A stretch of 64,000 nt of DNA from Arthrobacter sp. StoSoilB5 (GTDB taxonomy: Bacteria > Actinomycetota > Actinomycetes > Actinomycetales > Micrococcaceae), in NCBI RefSeq assembly GCF_019977235.1, contig NZ_AP024646.1:186001-250000 (forward strand). Direction: 5' to 3'. Both the position numbers and the translations under genes were made by a program. Each line of letters begins with the position of its first letter. The stretch's first letter is position 1. This document shows positions 8,051 through 16,830 of the stretch, in pieces. The notes beneath the pieces were generated by a model that did no database searches, was not told the origin of the DNA, and saw only the letters and a list, made by a program, of their open reading frames with translations.

Positions 8051-8257
8051 TCGGCCTCATTCCAGGCAACGCCAGAGCGATTGACTCCGGCTGGCGGCAG
8101 TGCGCTCGAGTTCGCGCACAACCCGGATATTCAACTCCGGACCCTTTGCCACTCCCGAAATCTCCTACTATCGACACTACGCCTGAGGCATGCAGCGCAA
8201 CAGTGGCGTTCTCGTCCGCGTCCCGCAGTCCGTCGGTAGGACGTTACTGTTCTAAGA

Positions 8258-9361
8258 ATGAATCACGCAGTCCCGGACGGAATCGTCACACCAGCCATCA
8301 TGATCGACGTCGATATCCTCGACCGGAATATCCAACGGATGGCATCGAGCATGCTCAGCCGGGGGCTAAGGCTCCGCCCGCATGTGAAGACACACAAGAC
8401 CCTGGAGATCGCGGCCAAGCAGCTTGCGGCCGGAGCTGTTGGCCTGACAGTGGCGACAATCGGGGAAGCCGAGGTATTCGCAGCCGGGGGTGCCACGGAT
8501 ATTTTCATCGCCTACCCGCTGTGGGTTGAGAAGCATCACGCTGAGCGGCTGCGGACGCTTGCCAAGACGTGCAGCATTGCGGTCGGCACTGATTCAGCGG
8601 AAAGCGCGACGGCGATGGGCCGCCAGTTAGGCGCAGACGCTAGAAGCATCGATGTGCTGATCGAAGTGGACAGCGGTCATCACCGCAGCGGAGTTCTGCC
8701 CGAAGAAGTGGTGGGGGTTGCGCGCGCGGCCGCAGCAAGCGGCCTGAACGTTGCTGGCGTCTTCACATTCCCCGGACACAGCTACAAACCGGGAATGCCA
8801 AGGGATGCAGCGAGTAACGAGAATGAGGCCCTCGGCCGTGCTTCCGCCGCACTGGAGCATGCCGGCTTTGAGGTCCGCACCATCAGCGGCGGTTCCACCC
8901 CGACCGCACTGCTCGACGCCGAAACGCTGGCCACTGAGCTCCGCCCCGGCGTCTACGTTTTTGGTGATGCCCAGCAGCTTGAACTGGAACGTTGCACGTG
9001 GGACGACATCGCTCTGACCGTCGCTGCGACTGTGGTGAGCCGCCACGAGTCCAAGGGCGGGAACGTCCGGCGGGTGGTTGTGGACGCGGGCAGCAAGATA
9101 CTGGGCAGCGACCGTCCGGACTGGGCCACCGGATACGGGCGGCTGCCGGAATACCGGGAGGCCCGGATATCTGCGCTCTCCGAACACCACGCCACGGTGG
9201 TTTGGCCGGAGTCGGAGGAACTGCCGGCACTAGGCACGCGGCTCAGGCTAATCCCGAACCACGTCTGCCTGGCCATGAACCTGGTGGACGAGGTCACCGT
9301 GGTTCGCGGGGGCACAGTGGTGGACACATGGAGGGTCGCAGCGCGCGGCAAGAATAACTAG
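8258..9361 (+). CDS. D-threonine aldolase / D-serine dehydratase-like fold-type III PLP enzyme
   Basis: A 367-aa enzyme of the DSD1/D-threonine aldolase family: an alanine-racemase-like TIM barrel followed by a beta domain. The PLP lysine is in RPHVKTHKT (Lys44), the metal-binding His335 and Cys337 are in PNHVCLAMNL, and the PLP phosphate-binding ISGGSTPTA segment is present. Members cleave beta-hydroxy-D-amino acids or deaminate D-serine using PLP and a divalent metal; I cannot tell which. It converges on the D-hydroxyacid dehydrogenase and aminotransferase pair, which could process its products. The ribosome-binding site is weak. Confidence 0.85.
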   Translation: MNHAVPDGIVTPAIMIDVDILDRNIQRMASSMLSRGLRLRPHVKTHKTLEIAAKQLAAGAVGLTVATIGEAEVFAAGGATDIFIAYPLWVEKHHAERLRTLAKTCSIAVGTDSAESATAMGRQLGADARSIDVLIEVDSGHHRSGVLPEEVVGVARAAAASGLNVAGVFTFPGHSYKPGMPRDAASNENEALGRASAALEHAGFEVRTISGGSTPTALLDAETLATELRPGVYVFGDAQQLELERCTWDDIALTVAATVVSRHESKGGNVRRVVVDAGSKILGSDRPDWATGYGRLPEYREARISALSEHHATVVWPESEELPALGTRLRLIPNHVCLAMNLVDEVTVVRGGTVVDTWRVAARGKNN

Positions 9362-9381
9362 CCTGTCGCCTGGGGTATCAG

Positions 9382-9419
9382 GCTGTGACGGCGGGCGGAA
9401 ATTTACCCGCCGTCACAGC
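9382..9419. terminator. Long hairpin between convergent genes
   Basis: A perfect 14-bp inverted repeat GCTGTGACGGCGGG/CCCGCCGTCACAGC with a 10-base loop lies between the two converging stop codons. It has no long T-tract, so it probably works as a bidirectional terminator or 3'-end stabiliser. Confidence 0.75.
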
Positions 9420-9433
9420 AACTCTCGCGTCCC

Positions 9434-10393
9434 TTAGCCGATAGGAGTCGGCGGTTGTTTGCCTCCGAGTACGGCGAGCGTGTTGTCCGCCGCGAGTACC
9501 GCCATGGCAGTACGCGTCTCGACGGTGGCGGAGCCGAGGTGCGGCACCAGGGCCACGTTTTCCAGCTCCAGCAACCAGGGATGGACTTTGGGCTCTTGTT
9601 CGAAGACGTCAAGCCCGGCGCCTGCGATCTGTCCTTCGCGCAGGGCCAGGGCGAGTGCGGATTCGTCGATGATGGGTCCGCGCGCGGTGTTGACCAAGTA
9701 CGCGGTGTCCTTCATAGTAGCCAGCTGCTCGGCGCCGATCAGATGGTGCGTGTTCGGGCCGTAGGGGCAGTGTAGGGAGACGATATCGGAGATGGTCAGC
9801 AGTTCGTCGAGATCCACTCGCCGTGCGCCGAGTTCCGCGGCGATGGCCGGATCGATTTCGCTGCGGGACTGGTAGACGATTTCCATGCCGAAGGCTTTGG
9901 CGCGGCGTGCTGTGGCTTGGCCGATGCCGCCCATTCCCACCACGCCCAGGGTCTTGCCCTGCAGGCTGGACCCGAGCAGGAAGAACATGCCCCATTTCCA
10001 TGGCTGACCGGCCCGGATGAGCCGTTCGCCTTCGCCGAGGCGGCGGGTGGCCATGAGGATGAGTCCGAAAGCGATGTCCGCAGTGGCCTCAGTGAGCACC
10101 CCAGGGGTGTTGGTGGCGATGATCCCGCGTTCGGTGCAGGCAGGGACATCGATGTTGTCATAGCCAACGGCGACGTTCGCGACCACTTTTAGCTGCGGGC
10201 CCGCGGCGTCGAGTAGCTCAGCGTCGATTCGTTCGGTGAGCAGGCTCACGATCGCGTCGGCTCCGGCCACCCGCCGCAGAAGTTCCTGGCGGCTGATGGA
10301 CTCCGATCCCTCCCAGGCATCGACCTCGTGCATGGCGCGGAGCTTTTCGAGTGCGGGTTCGGGTACGCGTCCGGTGACGACTACCCGGCTCAT
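9434..10393 (-). CDS. D-2-hydroxyacid dehydrogenase (glyoxylate/hydroxypyruvate reductase type)
   Basis: A 319-aa NAD(P)-dependent reductase of 2-oxoacids. The Rossmann motif GMGGIG is at about residues 153-158, and the catalytic triad is visible: Arg238 (NTARGPIIDE), Glu267 (DVFEQEP) and His285 (VPHLGSAT). The start ATG at 10393 overlaps the aminotransferase stop (ATGA), which I preferred over an ATG five codons upstream. Coupling to an aminotransferase suggests reduction of the 2-oxoacid formed by transamination, or the reverse. The substrate is not determined by sequence alone. Confidence 0.92.
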   Translation of the reverse strand: MSRVVVTGRVPEPALEKLRAMHEVDAWEGSESISRQELLRRVAGADAIVSLLTERIDAELLDAAGPQLKVVANVAVGYDNIDVPACTERGIIATNTPGVLTEATADIAFGLILMATRRLGEGERLIRAGQPWKWGMFFLLGSSLQGKTLGVVGMGGIGQATARRAKAFGMEIVYQSRSEIDPAIAAELGARRVDLDELLTISDIVSLHCPYGPNTHHLIGAEQLATMKDTAYLVNTARGPIIDESALALALREGQIAGAGLDVFEQEPKVHPWLLELENVALVPHLGSATVETRTAMAVLAADNTLAVLGGKQPPTPIG

Positions 10394-11589
10394 GCGGTTT
10401 CGATCCATTCACGCAGGCGGCCCAGGCCCTCACGGATGGCGTCCGATTCGATGCCGGAGTAGGCCAGGCGGATGTACTGCCGCTCTTCGCCTGGCAGGCG
10501 CCGGCCGAAGTGTTCACGGGTGCAGAAGGAAACGCCCGTCTTGTAGAGGGCGTCGGAAGCGAAGTCGCCAACTGCGGTGTAGCCCAGCCGCTGCATGGCC
10601 TCGGTGACGTCCGGGAACAGGTAGAACGTCGACTGCGGCACGGCCACGCTCATGCCGGGGATGGCATTGACGATCCCGCACGCGGCGTCCCGGCGTTCCT
10701 TCAGGATGTCCAGCATCTGCTGGACCGGTTCCTGGGGGCCGCGGAGGGCTTCGATGCCGGCCCACTGCACGTAGTGCGTGGTGCACGATTCATCGTTGGT
10801 GTTCAGGGTGCTGAGCACCTGGGCGATCTCGCGCGGCGCCACAGCACAGCCAAGGCGTGAACCGGTCATGGCGAACTTCTTGCTGAACGTGTACAGGATC
10901 ACTGTGCGCTCGGCCATGCCCGGAAGGGAAGCAATCGAGCTGGAGACACCCTCGTAGCGGGTTTCGAAATACGCTTCATCGGAGAGCACCCAGAGGTCGT
11001 GCTCGATCGCGATCTGGGCGATGGCTTCACGTTCGGCCGCCGTGGACTCGGCAGAGATGGGGTTCTGCAGGTCGTTGTAGATGATCGCGGCCGTGTTCGG
11101 CGTGATCGAGGCCCGGACTTGGTCCAGGTCGATCGCGAAGCCCTTGCTTGTGGGCACGTAACGGTACGGCACGGCCGTGCCGCCGAGGTATTCGATCTGC
11201 GATTCGTAGATCGGGAAACCAGGGTTGGGGTAGAGCACTTCCTGGCCAGGGTTCATCACGGCTTGCAGGAACTTGGTGATCACGGGCTTGCCGCCGGTCA
11301 TCACCACCACGTTCTCGGGAGAGAACTCCATGCCACGCCGCGACCCGAGGTCCTCGGCCAGGGCTTCCCGGAGCTGGGGGATGCCAGGGCCCGGGCAGTA
11401 GCCGGTGTGCCCGTCGGCGATTCCCTTGTTCATGGCCTCAATAATGTGCGGGGCCGTCGGGATATTGATGTCGCCGAGGTGGAAGGGATACACCAGGTTT
11501 CCCTTCGACTTCCAAGCGGCAGCGGCCTGCGCGACGCTGAAAGCAGTTTCGGTGCCCAGGCGTTCGAGCCGGTGTGCGAGTTTCTGCAT
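10390..11589 (-). CDS. Pyridoxal-phosphate-dependent class I/II aminotransferase
   Basis: A 399-aa fold-type I aminotransferase. The PLP-binding lysine is Lys237 in YTFSKKFAMTGSRLG; YNDLQNP and SDEAYFETRYEG contain the Asn, Asp and Tyr that contact the cofactor, and the substrate-binding Arg is near RLAYSG. It is first in a two-gene operon, overlapping the dehydrogenase by ATGA. A clear promoter lies upstream at 11643-11671. The amino donor and acceptor are unknown. Confidence 0.92.
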   Translation of the reverse strand: MQKLAHRLERLGTETAFSVAQAAAAWKSKGNLVYPFHLGDINIPTAPHIIEAMNKGIADGHTGYCPGPGIPQLREALAEDLGSRRGMEFSPENVVVMTGGKPVITKFLQAVMNPGQEVLYPNPGFPIYESQIEYLGGTAVPYRYVPTSKGFAIDLDQVRASITPNTAAIIYNDLQNPISAESTAAEREAIAQIAIEHDLWVLSDEAYFETRYEGVSSSIASLPGMAERTVILYTFSKKFAMTGSRLGCAVAPREIAQVLSTLNTNDESCTTHYVQWAGIEALRGPQEPVQQMLDILKERRDAACGIVNAIPGMSVAVPQSTFYLFPDVTEAMQRLGYTAVGDFASDALYKTGVSFCTREHFGRRLPGEERQYIRLAYSGIESDAIREGLGRLREWIETA

Positions 11590-11642
11590 CTGCTGTTTAA
11601 CTCCTCATCGAGCTGATCACGTCTCACGTGAAGTACTCAACT

Positions 11643-11671
11643 AGTATATTAGTGATGTATTAGGCTGTCTA
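11643..11671 (-). promoter_or_regulatory. Promoter of the aminotransferase operon
   Basis: On the minus strand TAGACA (11666-11671) and TATACT (11643-11648) are separated by exactly 17 bases, a good sigma-70-type promoter. The -10 region overlaps an imperfect dyad (ACTAGTATATTAGT on the + strand), a possible operator. It lies 54 bases before the start codon. Confidence 0.7.
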
Positions 11672-11743
11672 TGGATAAACCCGCAATTAAGCGGAGCTGA
11701 AAACGACTCCCGTCAGGCCGGCTGATCTGACACACTCAAGCCC

Positions 11744-12364
11744 ATGCAGTCGTTGTTCGACGGACTCCTTCACGCCAGCCCACTGGTGGTGATGTGCATC
11801 GTGTTCGCACTGGTCTTTGCCGAGGATGCCTTGTTTATCGGCTTCGTGGTCCCAGGCGAAACGGCTGCCGTGGTGGGGGGAGTCTTTGCCAGCCGGGGTG
11901 ATCTTCCGCTGTGGAGCATGATCATGATCGTCATCTCGGCAGCCATCCTCGGAGACACGGTGGGCTACGAGATTGGCAAGCACTTGGGCCCCCGGATTAT
12001 GGCCCTAAAACTCCTGGATAAGAGACGGGCCCAGCTGCAGAAAGCCGAGGATTTCCTTGCCCGCCGTGGCGGCCTGGCAGTATTCCTGGGCCGCTTCACC
12101 GCCTTTTTCCGCGCCGTCATGCCCGCACTCGCCGGGCTCAGCCGAATGCCATACCGCCGCTTCGCCATCTGGAACTTCACCGGCGGCATCATTTGGGGTG
12201 CCCTGTTCGTGACCCTGGGATTCATCGCCGGCAGCTCCTACGAGGAACTAGCCCATGCAGTGGGGCGCGGTGCCGCAGTGGTGGTGGGCGTCGTCGTGAT
12301 TGTCATCCTCGGCGTGTGGCAGGTCCGAAAGCATCGAACGGCGGCCAAACCCACAGCTGACTGA
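11744..12364 (+). CDS. DedA-family membrane protein
   Basis: A 206-aa SNARE-associated/VTT-domain membrane protein. Family features: an N-terminal re-entrant segment with FAEDALFIGFVVPGE (acidic residues and proline), the central FLGRF and R(A/V)VMPALAG motif with conserved arginines, and a C-terminal helix (about 180-200). Known members are lipid flippases or affect membrane homeostasis. It is a single gene before the urease operon, with no sign of co-regulation. Confidence 0.9.
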   Translation: MQSLFDGLLHASPLVVMCIVFALVFAEDALFIGFVVPGETAAVVGGVFASRGDLPLWSMIMIVISAAILGDTVGYEIGKHLGPRIMALKLLDKRRAQLQKAEDFLARRGGLAVFLGRFTAFFRAVMPALAGLSRMPYRRFAIWNFTGGIIWGALFVTLGFIAGSSYEELAHAVGRGAAVVVGVVVIVILGVWQVRKHRTAAKPTAD

Positions 12365-12458
12365 GACCCTCTGGAAACGTGGCTGAAACGTCCAGTCCTT
12401 ACGCTGATCACAAACTGTCCCTTCGTGTGCACCCAGGTAGTGGCTTTGAGGAGAATCG

Positions 12459-12761
12459 ATGCATCTTTTACCCCGTGAGCAGGAAAAACTCATGATCGTG
12501 GTAGCCGCCGATCTGGCCAGACGAAGGCAGGCGCGCGGATTGAAGCTGAACTACCCGGAAGCCATCGCGATCATCAGCTACGAACTCATCGAGGGCGCCC
12601 GTGACGGCAAGTCCGTTGCGGAGCTCATGAGCTACGGAACCACTTTGCTGCGCCGCGAAGACGTGATGGAAGGCGTGCCGGAGATGATCCACGACGTCCA
12701 AATCGAAGCCACCTTCCCCGATGGCACAAAGCTCGTCACAGTCCACCACCCCATCCGATAG
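12459..12761 (+). CDS. ureA: Urease subunit gamma
   Basis: A 100-aa structural subunit with the usual UreA length and sequence (starts [20 protein letters not shown], central [15 protein letters not shown] segment as [11 protein letters not shown]). GAGGAG upstream fixes the start. It forms the urease trimer with UreB and UreC, hydrolysing urea to ammonia and carbamate in the cytoplasm. It is the first gene of ureA-B-C-E-F-G-D-nicT. Confidence 0.97.
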   Translation: MHLLPREQEKLMIVVAADLARRRQARGLKLNYPEAIAIISYELIEGARDGKSVAELMSYGTTLLRREDVMEGVPEMIHDVQIEATFPDGTKLVTVHHPIR

Positions 12762-12771
12762 GAGCCACCCC

Positions 12772-13140
12772 ATGATCCCCGGTGAGTACAGGCTCCGCCC
12801 CGAGCCCATCGCATGCAACAACGGCCGTGAGGCGATCGCCGTCGAGGTTGTCAATCGAGGCGACCGCCCAGTCCAGATCGGTTCGCACTACCACTTCGCG
12901 GAGGCTAACCGCGCCCTGGAATTTGATCGTGAAGCCGCTTATGGCCGCCGCCTGGACATTCCTGCCGGCACCGCTGCCCGGTTCGAACCAGGCGATAAGA
13001 AGACCGTCCAGCTGGTGGGGTTGGCAGGTGCCCGTGAGGTTTTTGGCTTAAGTAACGCCGTCAATGGAACGCTCGACGGCGGAACCCGCCTCGGCGGGAC
13101 CGCTCGTCCGGGCGCGGCTACGGAAGGAGACACCAAGTGA
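12772..13140 (+). CDS. ureB: Urease subunit beta
   Basis: A 122-aa beta-rich structural subunit beginning [20 protein letters not shown]; a typical UreB segment is [21 protein letters not shown] chose ATG 12772 (TAGGAG upstream, overlapping the ureA stop) over an in-frame upstream start inside ureA. The last bases overlap the GTG start of ureC. The tail (about residues 105-122) is slightly longer than usual. Confidence 0.96.
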   Translation: MIPGEYRLRPEPIACNNGREAIAVEVVNRGDRPVQIGSHYHFAEANRALEFDREAAYGRRLDIPAGTAARFEPGDKKTVQLVGLAGAREVFGLSNAVNGTLDGGTRLGGTARPGAATEGDTK

Positions 13141-14870
13141 GCTTCGAGCTTCCCCGCCGGCAATACGCCGAGCTTTACGGCCCAACGACAGGTGACTCCA
13201 TCCGCTTGGCGGACACGGAACTGTTCCTCGAAATCGAAAACGACTACACCGTCTACGGCGAAGAAGTGGTCTTCGGGGGCGGCAAAGTAATCCGCGACGG
13301 CATGGGCCAGAACGGCCAGGTGACGCGTGACGGCGGCGGAGTGCCTGACACAGTCATCACAAACGTCGTTGTCCTGGACTACTCCGGCATCTACAAGGCC
13401 GATGTAGCCCTGAAGGACGGGCACATTTTCAAGATCGGCAAAGCCGGCAACCCGCAGATCATGGACGGCGTGGACATCGTGATCGGCGCCAGCACGGAAA
13501 TCATCGCCGGCGAGCGGAAGATCCTCACAGCTGGTGGCATCGACACCCACATCCACTTCATTTCCCCCGAACAGGTTCCCACTGCTCTCTGCAGCGGGGT
13601 CACCACGATGGTGGGCGGAGGCACGGGACCAGCGGAAGGTACTAAAGCCACCACCATCACACCCGGATCGTGGCATATCTCGCGGATGCTCCAAGCGGCC
13701 GAAGGACTCCCCATCAACATCGGCTTGCTCGGCAAAGGCCACGCGTCCGCCGTCGAACCCCTCGCTGAGCAGATCCAAGCTGGTGCCGTGGGGCTCAAAG
13801 TCCATGAGGACTGGGGCTCCACGACGTCCTCCATAGACATGTCCCTACGCGTGGCCGACGAATACGACGTCCAAGTAGCTATCCACACAGACACCCTCAA
13901 CGAATGCGGCTTCGTGGAGGACACCATCAAAGCGATCGACGGCAGGGTGATCCACACCTTCCACACGGAGGGCGCCGGCGGTGGGCACGCCCCGGACATC
14001 ATCAAGATCGCAGGCCTGCCCAACGTGCTCCCCGCGTCCACCAACCCCACGCTGCCGTACACCAAGAACACCATCGAAGAGCACCTGGACATGCTCATGG
14101 TCTGCCATCACCTCAACCCGGACATCCCGGAAGACGTGGCCTTCGCGGACTCCCGCATCCGTGCCGAGACCATTGCGGCGGAGGACGTCCTCCACGATCT
14201 CGGCGTCTTCGCCATCACGTCCTCAGACTCGCAGGCCATGGGCCGCGTGGGAGAAGTGATCACCCGGACCTGGCAGGTGGCCGATGCCATGAAACGGCAG
14301 CGCGGCGTGCTGAACGACCCATCCGGTACCTCGCACGGCTCGGCGGAAAGCGACAACTTCCGGCTCAAACGCTACGTAGCCAAATACACCATCAACCCAG
14401 CCATCGCACAGGGCATGGCGGACGTCATTGGCTCCGTCGAAGAAGGCAAATTCGCTGACCTGGTGTTGTGGGACCCCGCCTTCTTCGGAGTGAAACCCGA
14501 ACTCGTCATCAAGGGCGGGCAGATCGCCTACGCACTCATGGGCGACTCCAACGCCTCCATTCCCACGCCGCAGCCACGCACCATGCGGCCCATGTTCGCC
14601 AGCTACGGCAGAGCACTCCAACAAACGTCCATAACGTTCCTATCCAAAGCCGCGATCGACGCCGGTATCCCCGAAAAACTCGGACTCGAACGCATCATCC
14701 GGCCCGTCTCCGGCATCCGCAATCTGCGCAAAGCCGACCTGAAGTTCAACGGCGAAACCCCGGACATCGTCGTCGACCCCGAGACCTACAAGGTGACAGT
14801 CGACGGCGTCGAAGCCACCTGCGAACCCTCCGACGTGCTGCCCATGGCGCAGCGCTACTTCCTCTTCTAG
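13137..14870 (+). CDS. ureC: Urease subunit alpha (catalytic)
   Basis: The 577-aa catalytic amidohydrolase subunit. Nickel ligands are visible: His138 and His140 (GGIDTHIHF), the carbamylated Lys221 ([12 protein letters not shown]), the later His pair ([18 protein letters not shown]) and Asp in [10 protein letters not shown]; the flap MVCHHLNP carries the catalytic His. The GTG start overlaps the ureB stop. The coding strand is C-rich. It is complete and should be active. Confidence 0.98.
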   Translation: MSFELPRRQYAELYGPTTGDSIRLADTELFLEIENDYTVYGEEVVFGGGKVIRDGMGQNGQVTRDGGGVPDTVITNVVVLDYSGIYKADVALKDGHIFKIGKAGNPQIMDGVDIVIGASTEIIAGERKILTAGGIDTHIHFISPEQVPTALCSGVTTMVGGGTGPAEGTKATTITPGSWHISRMLQAAEGLPINIGLLGKGHASAVEPLAEQIQAGAVGLKVHEDWGSTTSSIDMSLRVADEYDVQVAIHTDTLNECGFVEDTIKAIDGRVIHTFHTEGAGGGHAPDIIKIAGLPNVLPASTNPTLPYTKNTIEEHLDMLMVCHHLNPDIPEDVAFADSRIRAETIAAEDVLHDLGVFAITSSDSQAMGRVGEVITRTWQVADAMKRQRGVLNDPSGTSHGSAESDNFRLKRYVAKYTINPAIAQGMADVIGSVEEGKFADLVLWDPAFFGVKPELVIKGGQIAYALMGDSNASIPTPQPRTMRPMFASYGRALQQTSITFLSKAAIDAGIPEKLGLERIIRPVSGIRNLRKADLKFNGETPDIVVDPETYKVTVDGVEATCEPSDVLPMAQRYFLF

Positions 14871-14877
14871 GACCCTC

Positions 14878-15351
14878 ATGATCATCGAAAAAATACTGGG
14901 CAACCTCCACGAACAGCCCGACGCCTTTGCCGGCCACCACAAGGAAAAAGTGGTCCTCCCCAGCGCCCTGCTCGTCAAACGCATCCAGCGCGTCACCACC
15001 GACCACGGCAAAGAACTCGGCATCCGACTCCCCACCGGATCCGGCGACCTGCGCGACGGCGACATCCTCGCCATCGACGACGCCAACCTCATCGTTATCT
15101 CCGTGCTGCCCACAGACGTCCTGGTGATTGCGCCAAGGACCATCCACGAAATGGGCGTCGTGGCGCATTCCCTCGGCAACCGGCACCTGCAGGCACAATT
15201 CTTCGACTCCCTCTCTGAGTACGGAGCCGACGTCATGGTGTGCCAGTACGACCACACCGTCGAGGACTACCTGAAGAGCGTCGGCGTCCCCTACGACAGG
15301 CAAGAGCGGGTCATGCCGGTGCCATTCCGCCATGCTGAGCATTCGCACTAA
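14878..15351 (+). CDS. ureE: Urease accessory protein UreE (nickel chaperone)
   Basis: A 157-aa metallochaperone that hands nickel to the UreDFG-urease complex. It has the UreE peptide-binding N-domain and the metal-binding C-domain (EMGVVAHSLGNRHLQAQF; the conserved His of GNRH). The C-terminal His tail is short (FRHAEHSH), unlike the long His-rich tails of some species. The segment is strongly C-over-G on the coding strand (74 C and 41 G in 14941-15120), opposite to ureF downstream. Confidence 0.95.
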   Translation: MIIEKILGNLHEQPDAFAGHHKEKVVLPSALLVKRIQRVTTDHGKELGIRLPTGSGDLRDGDILAIDDANLIVISVLPTDVLVIAPRTIHEMGVVAHSLGNRHLQAQFFDSLSEYGADVMVCQYDHTVEDYLKSVGVPYDRQERVMPVPFRHAEHSH

Positions 15352-15394
15352 TACAGCGGTCATCGCGCTGTCCGTAGGTGACCGTGGCTGGGGC

Positions 15395-15500
15395 GCCGCG
15401 GTCGGCGAGCCTGCGGCGGGTGATAGGGGCCGTGCCCGCTCCGCGGTGCCCACCACGCCGCGGCCCCTATCACCCGCCTCCGCCGAGGTTCGCCGCGGCA
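15395..15500. repeat. GC-rich palindromic element 1 (ureE-ureF gap)
   Basis: Perfect 18-bp arms (15415-15432 and 15461-15478; GGCGGGTGATAGGGGCCG and its complement) with a 28-base GC-rich loop, and imperfect outer arms (GCCGCGG near 15395 and CCGCGGC near 15494). It fills most of the 180-bp gap between ureE and ureF. Its inner sequence (GGGGCCGTGCCCG ... CCACGCCGCGGCCCC) recurs in element 2. It has no T-tract, so a simple terminator is unlikely inside an operon. Confidence 0.85.
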
Positions 15501-15531
15501 GCGTCGTCGTCGAGCCCACCAGCGAGGCAGT

Positions 15532-16200
15532 ATGACCTCATATCAGCTTGCTCTTCAGCAGTTGACGGACTCTGCGTTGCCTACGGGGGCGTTTGCTCAT
15601 TCTTTGGGGTTTGAGAGCTACATACATCGTGAGTTGGTCCGGGATGAGGTTACTTTCGCTGATTGGCTTTCCTCGTTTGTTGGGCAGCAGTTGACCTATT
15701 CGGATGGGTTGGCTGTGCGGTTTTTGTATGAGGGGGTGGATGTTGGCTTGTTGGATGGCGTGTTGTCTGCGCAACTGTTGGCTCGGGAGGTTCGGGAGGC
15801 TTCTTTGAAGATGGGTGGGCGGTTGCTCGAGATTGGTGGGGAGGTGTTCCCGTCGGGGGAGTTGGATGCTTATCGGGAACTGGTCCGGGAGGGGCGGGCA
15901 CAAGGGCATCAACCTTTGGCTTTTGGGGTGATTGCTCGGTCACTGCAGGTTCCATACGAAGAGGCTCTTTCTGCCTATTTGTTTGCCACCGTTACTTGTC
16001 TGACGCAGAACGCCGTGCGCGCCATTCCGCTCGGTCAAAACGCCGGGCAGCGGGTACTTCGGGACGCGCACGACGCCGTTGCTGCCGTCGTGCGGGATGT
16101 AGCACAGCTGTGCTGGGACGACTTTGGGGCCGTGAGCCCCGGACTCGAAATTTCACAAATGCGGCACGAACGGCAGCGCGCCCGCATGTTCATGAGCTAA
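15532..16200 (+). CDS. ureF: Urease accessory protein UreF
   Basis: A 222-aa all-helical GTPase-activating partner of UreG in nickel insertion, with family landmarks LTDSALPTGAFAHSLGFESY near the N-terminus and LTQNAVRAIPLGQNAGQRVL near residue 170. The ATG overlaps the stop of a short frame that runs through palindrome 1 (ATGA). The first two thirds are strikingly G+T-rich and C-poor (75 G and 25 C in 15661-15840), unlike ureC, ureE and ureG, while the protein is normal. Confidence 0.95.
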   Translation: MTSYQLALQQLTDSALPTGAFAHSLGFESYIHRELVRDEVTFADWLSSFVGQQLTYSDGLAVRFLYEGVDVGLLDGVLSAQLLAREVREASLKMGGRLLEIGGEVFPSGELDAYRELVREGRAQGHQPLAFGVIARSLQVPYEEALSAYLFATVTCLTQNAVRAIPLGQNAGQRVLRDAHDAVAAVVRDVAQLCWDDFGAVSPGLEISQMRHERQRARMFMS

Positions 16201-16212
16201 TCAGGAGGACAC

Positions 16213-16830
16213 ATGTCTGAACCCATCAAAATCGGCGTCGGCGGGCCGGTCGGCGCCGGCAAGACGCAACTCGTCGAGCGGATCACCCGGCACATGAGCG
16301 GCGACATTTCCATGGCCGCCATCACCAACGACATCTACACCATTGAAGACGCCAAAATCCTCGCGGCCAACGGTGTCCTGCCCGAAGACCGGATCATCGG
16401 CGTCGAAACCGGCGGTTGCCCACACACCGCGATCCGCGAAGACACCTCCATGAACACCGCCGCCATCGAGGAACTCAAGAGGCGCCATGCGGACCTGCAG
16501 GTCATCTTCGTCGAATCCGGCGGCGACAACCTCTCCGCCACGTTCAGTCCCGAGCTCGTCGACTTCTCCATCTACATCATCGATGTCGCCCAGGGCGAAA
16601 AGATCCCCCGCAAAGCCGGCCAAGGCATGATCAAATCCGACCTCTTCATCATCAACAAAACGGACCTCGCGCCCCACGTCGGAGCAGACCTCTCCGTGAT
16701 GGAACGCGACTCCAAGGAATTCCGAGGCAACAAACCCTTCTGCTTCACCAATCTCAAAACCGACGAAGGCCTCGAGCAGGTCCTGAACTGGATCCGACGC
16801 GACGTCCTGATGCTCGACTTGGCGTCATGA
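16213..16830 (+). CDS. ureG: Urease accessory GTPase UreG
   Basis: A 205-aa SIMIBI GTPase that powers nickel delivery to urease. P-loop [10 protein letters not shown] at residues 11-20, metal-binding CPH-type motif in [17 protein letters not shown], switch segment [16 protein letters not shown] and the guanine-specific [17 protein letters not shown] upstream supports the start. The ATGA overlap couples it to ureD. Confidence 0.97.
   Translation: MSEPIKIGVGGPVGAGKTQLVERITRHMSGDISMAAITNDIYTIEDAKILAANGVLPEDRIIGVETGGCPHTAIREDTSMNTAAIEELKRRHADLQVIFVESGGDNLSATFSPELVDFSIYIIDVAQGEKIPRKAGQGMIKSDLFIINKTDLAPHVGADLSVMERDSKEFRGNKPFCFTNLKTDEGLEQVLNWIRRDVLMLDLAS

Noticed and set aside
15332..15535. 67-codon open frame through palindrome 1 between ureE and ureF
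   Set aside because: It starts inside ureE without a clear ribosome-binding site; its peptide similarity to the UreD extension comes from the shared palindrome. I keep it as part of the repeat, not as a gene.
16416..16826. Upstream extension of the ureD frame inside ureG
   Set aside because: Its translation is Arg/His/Pro-rich out-of-frame sequence; the ATG overlapping the ureG stop is the natural start.
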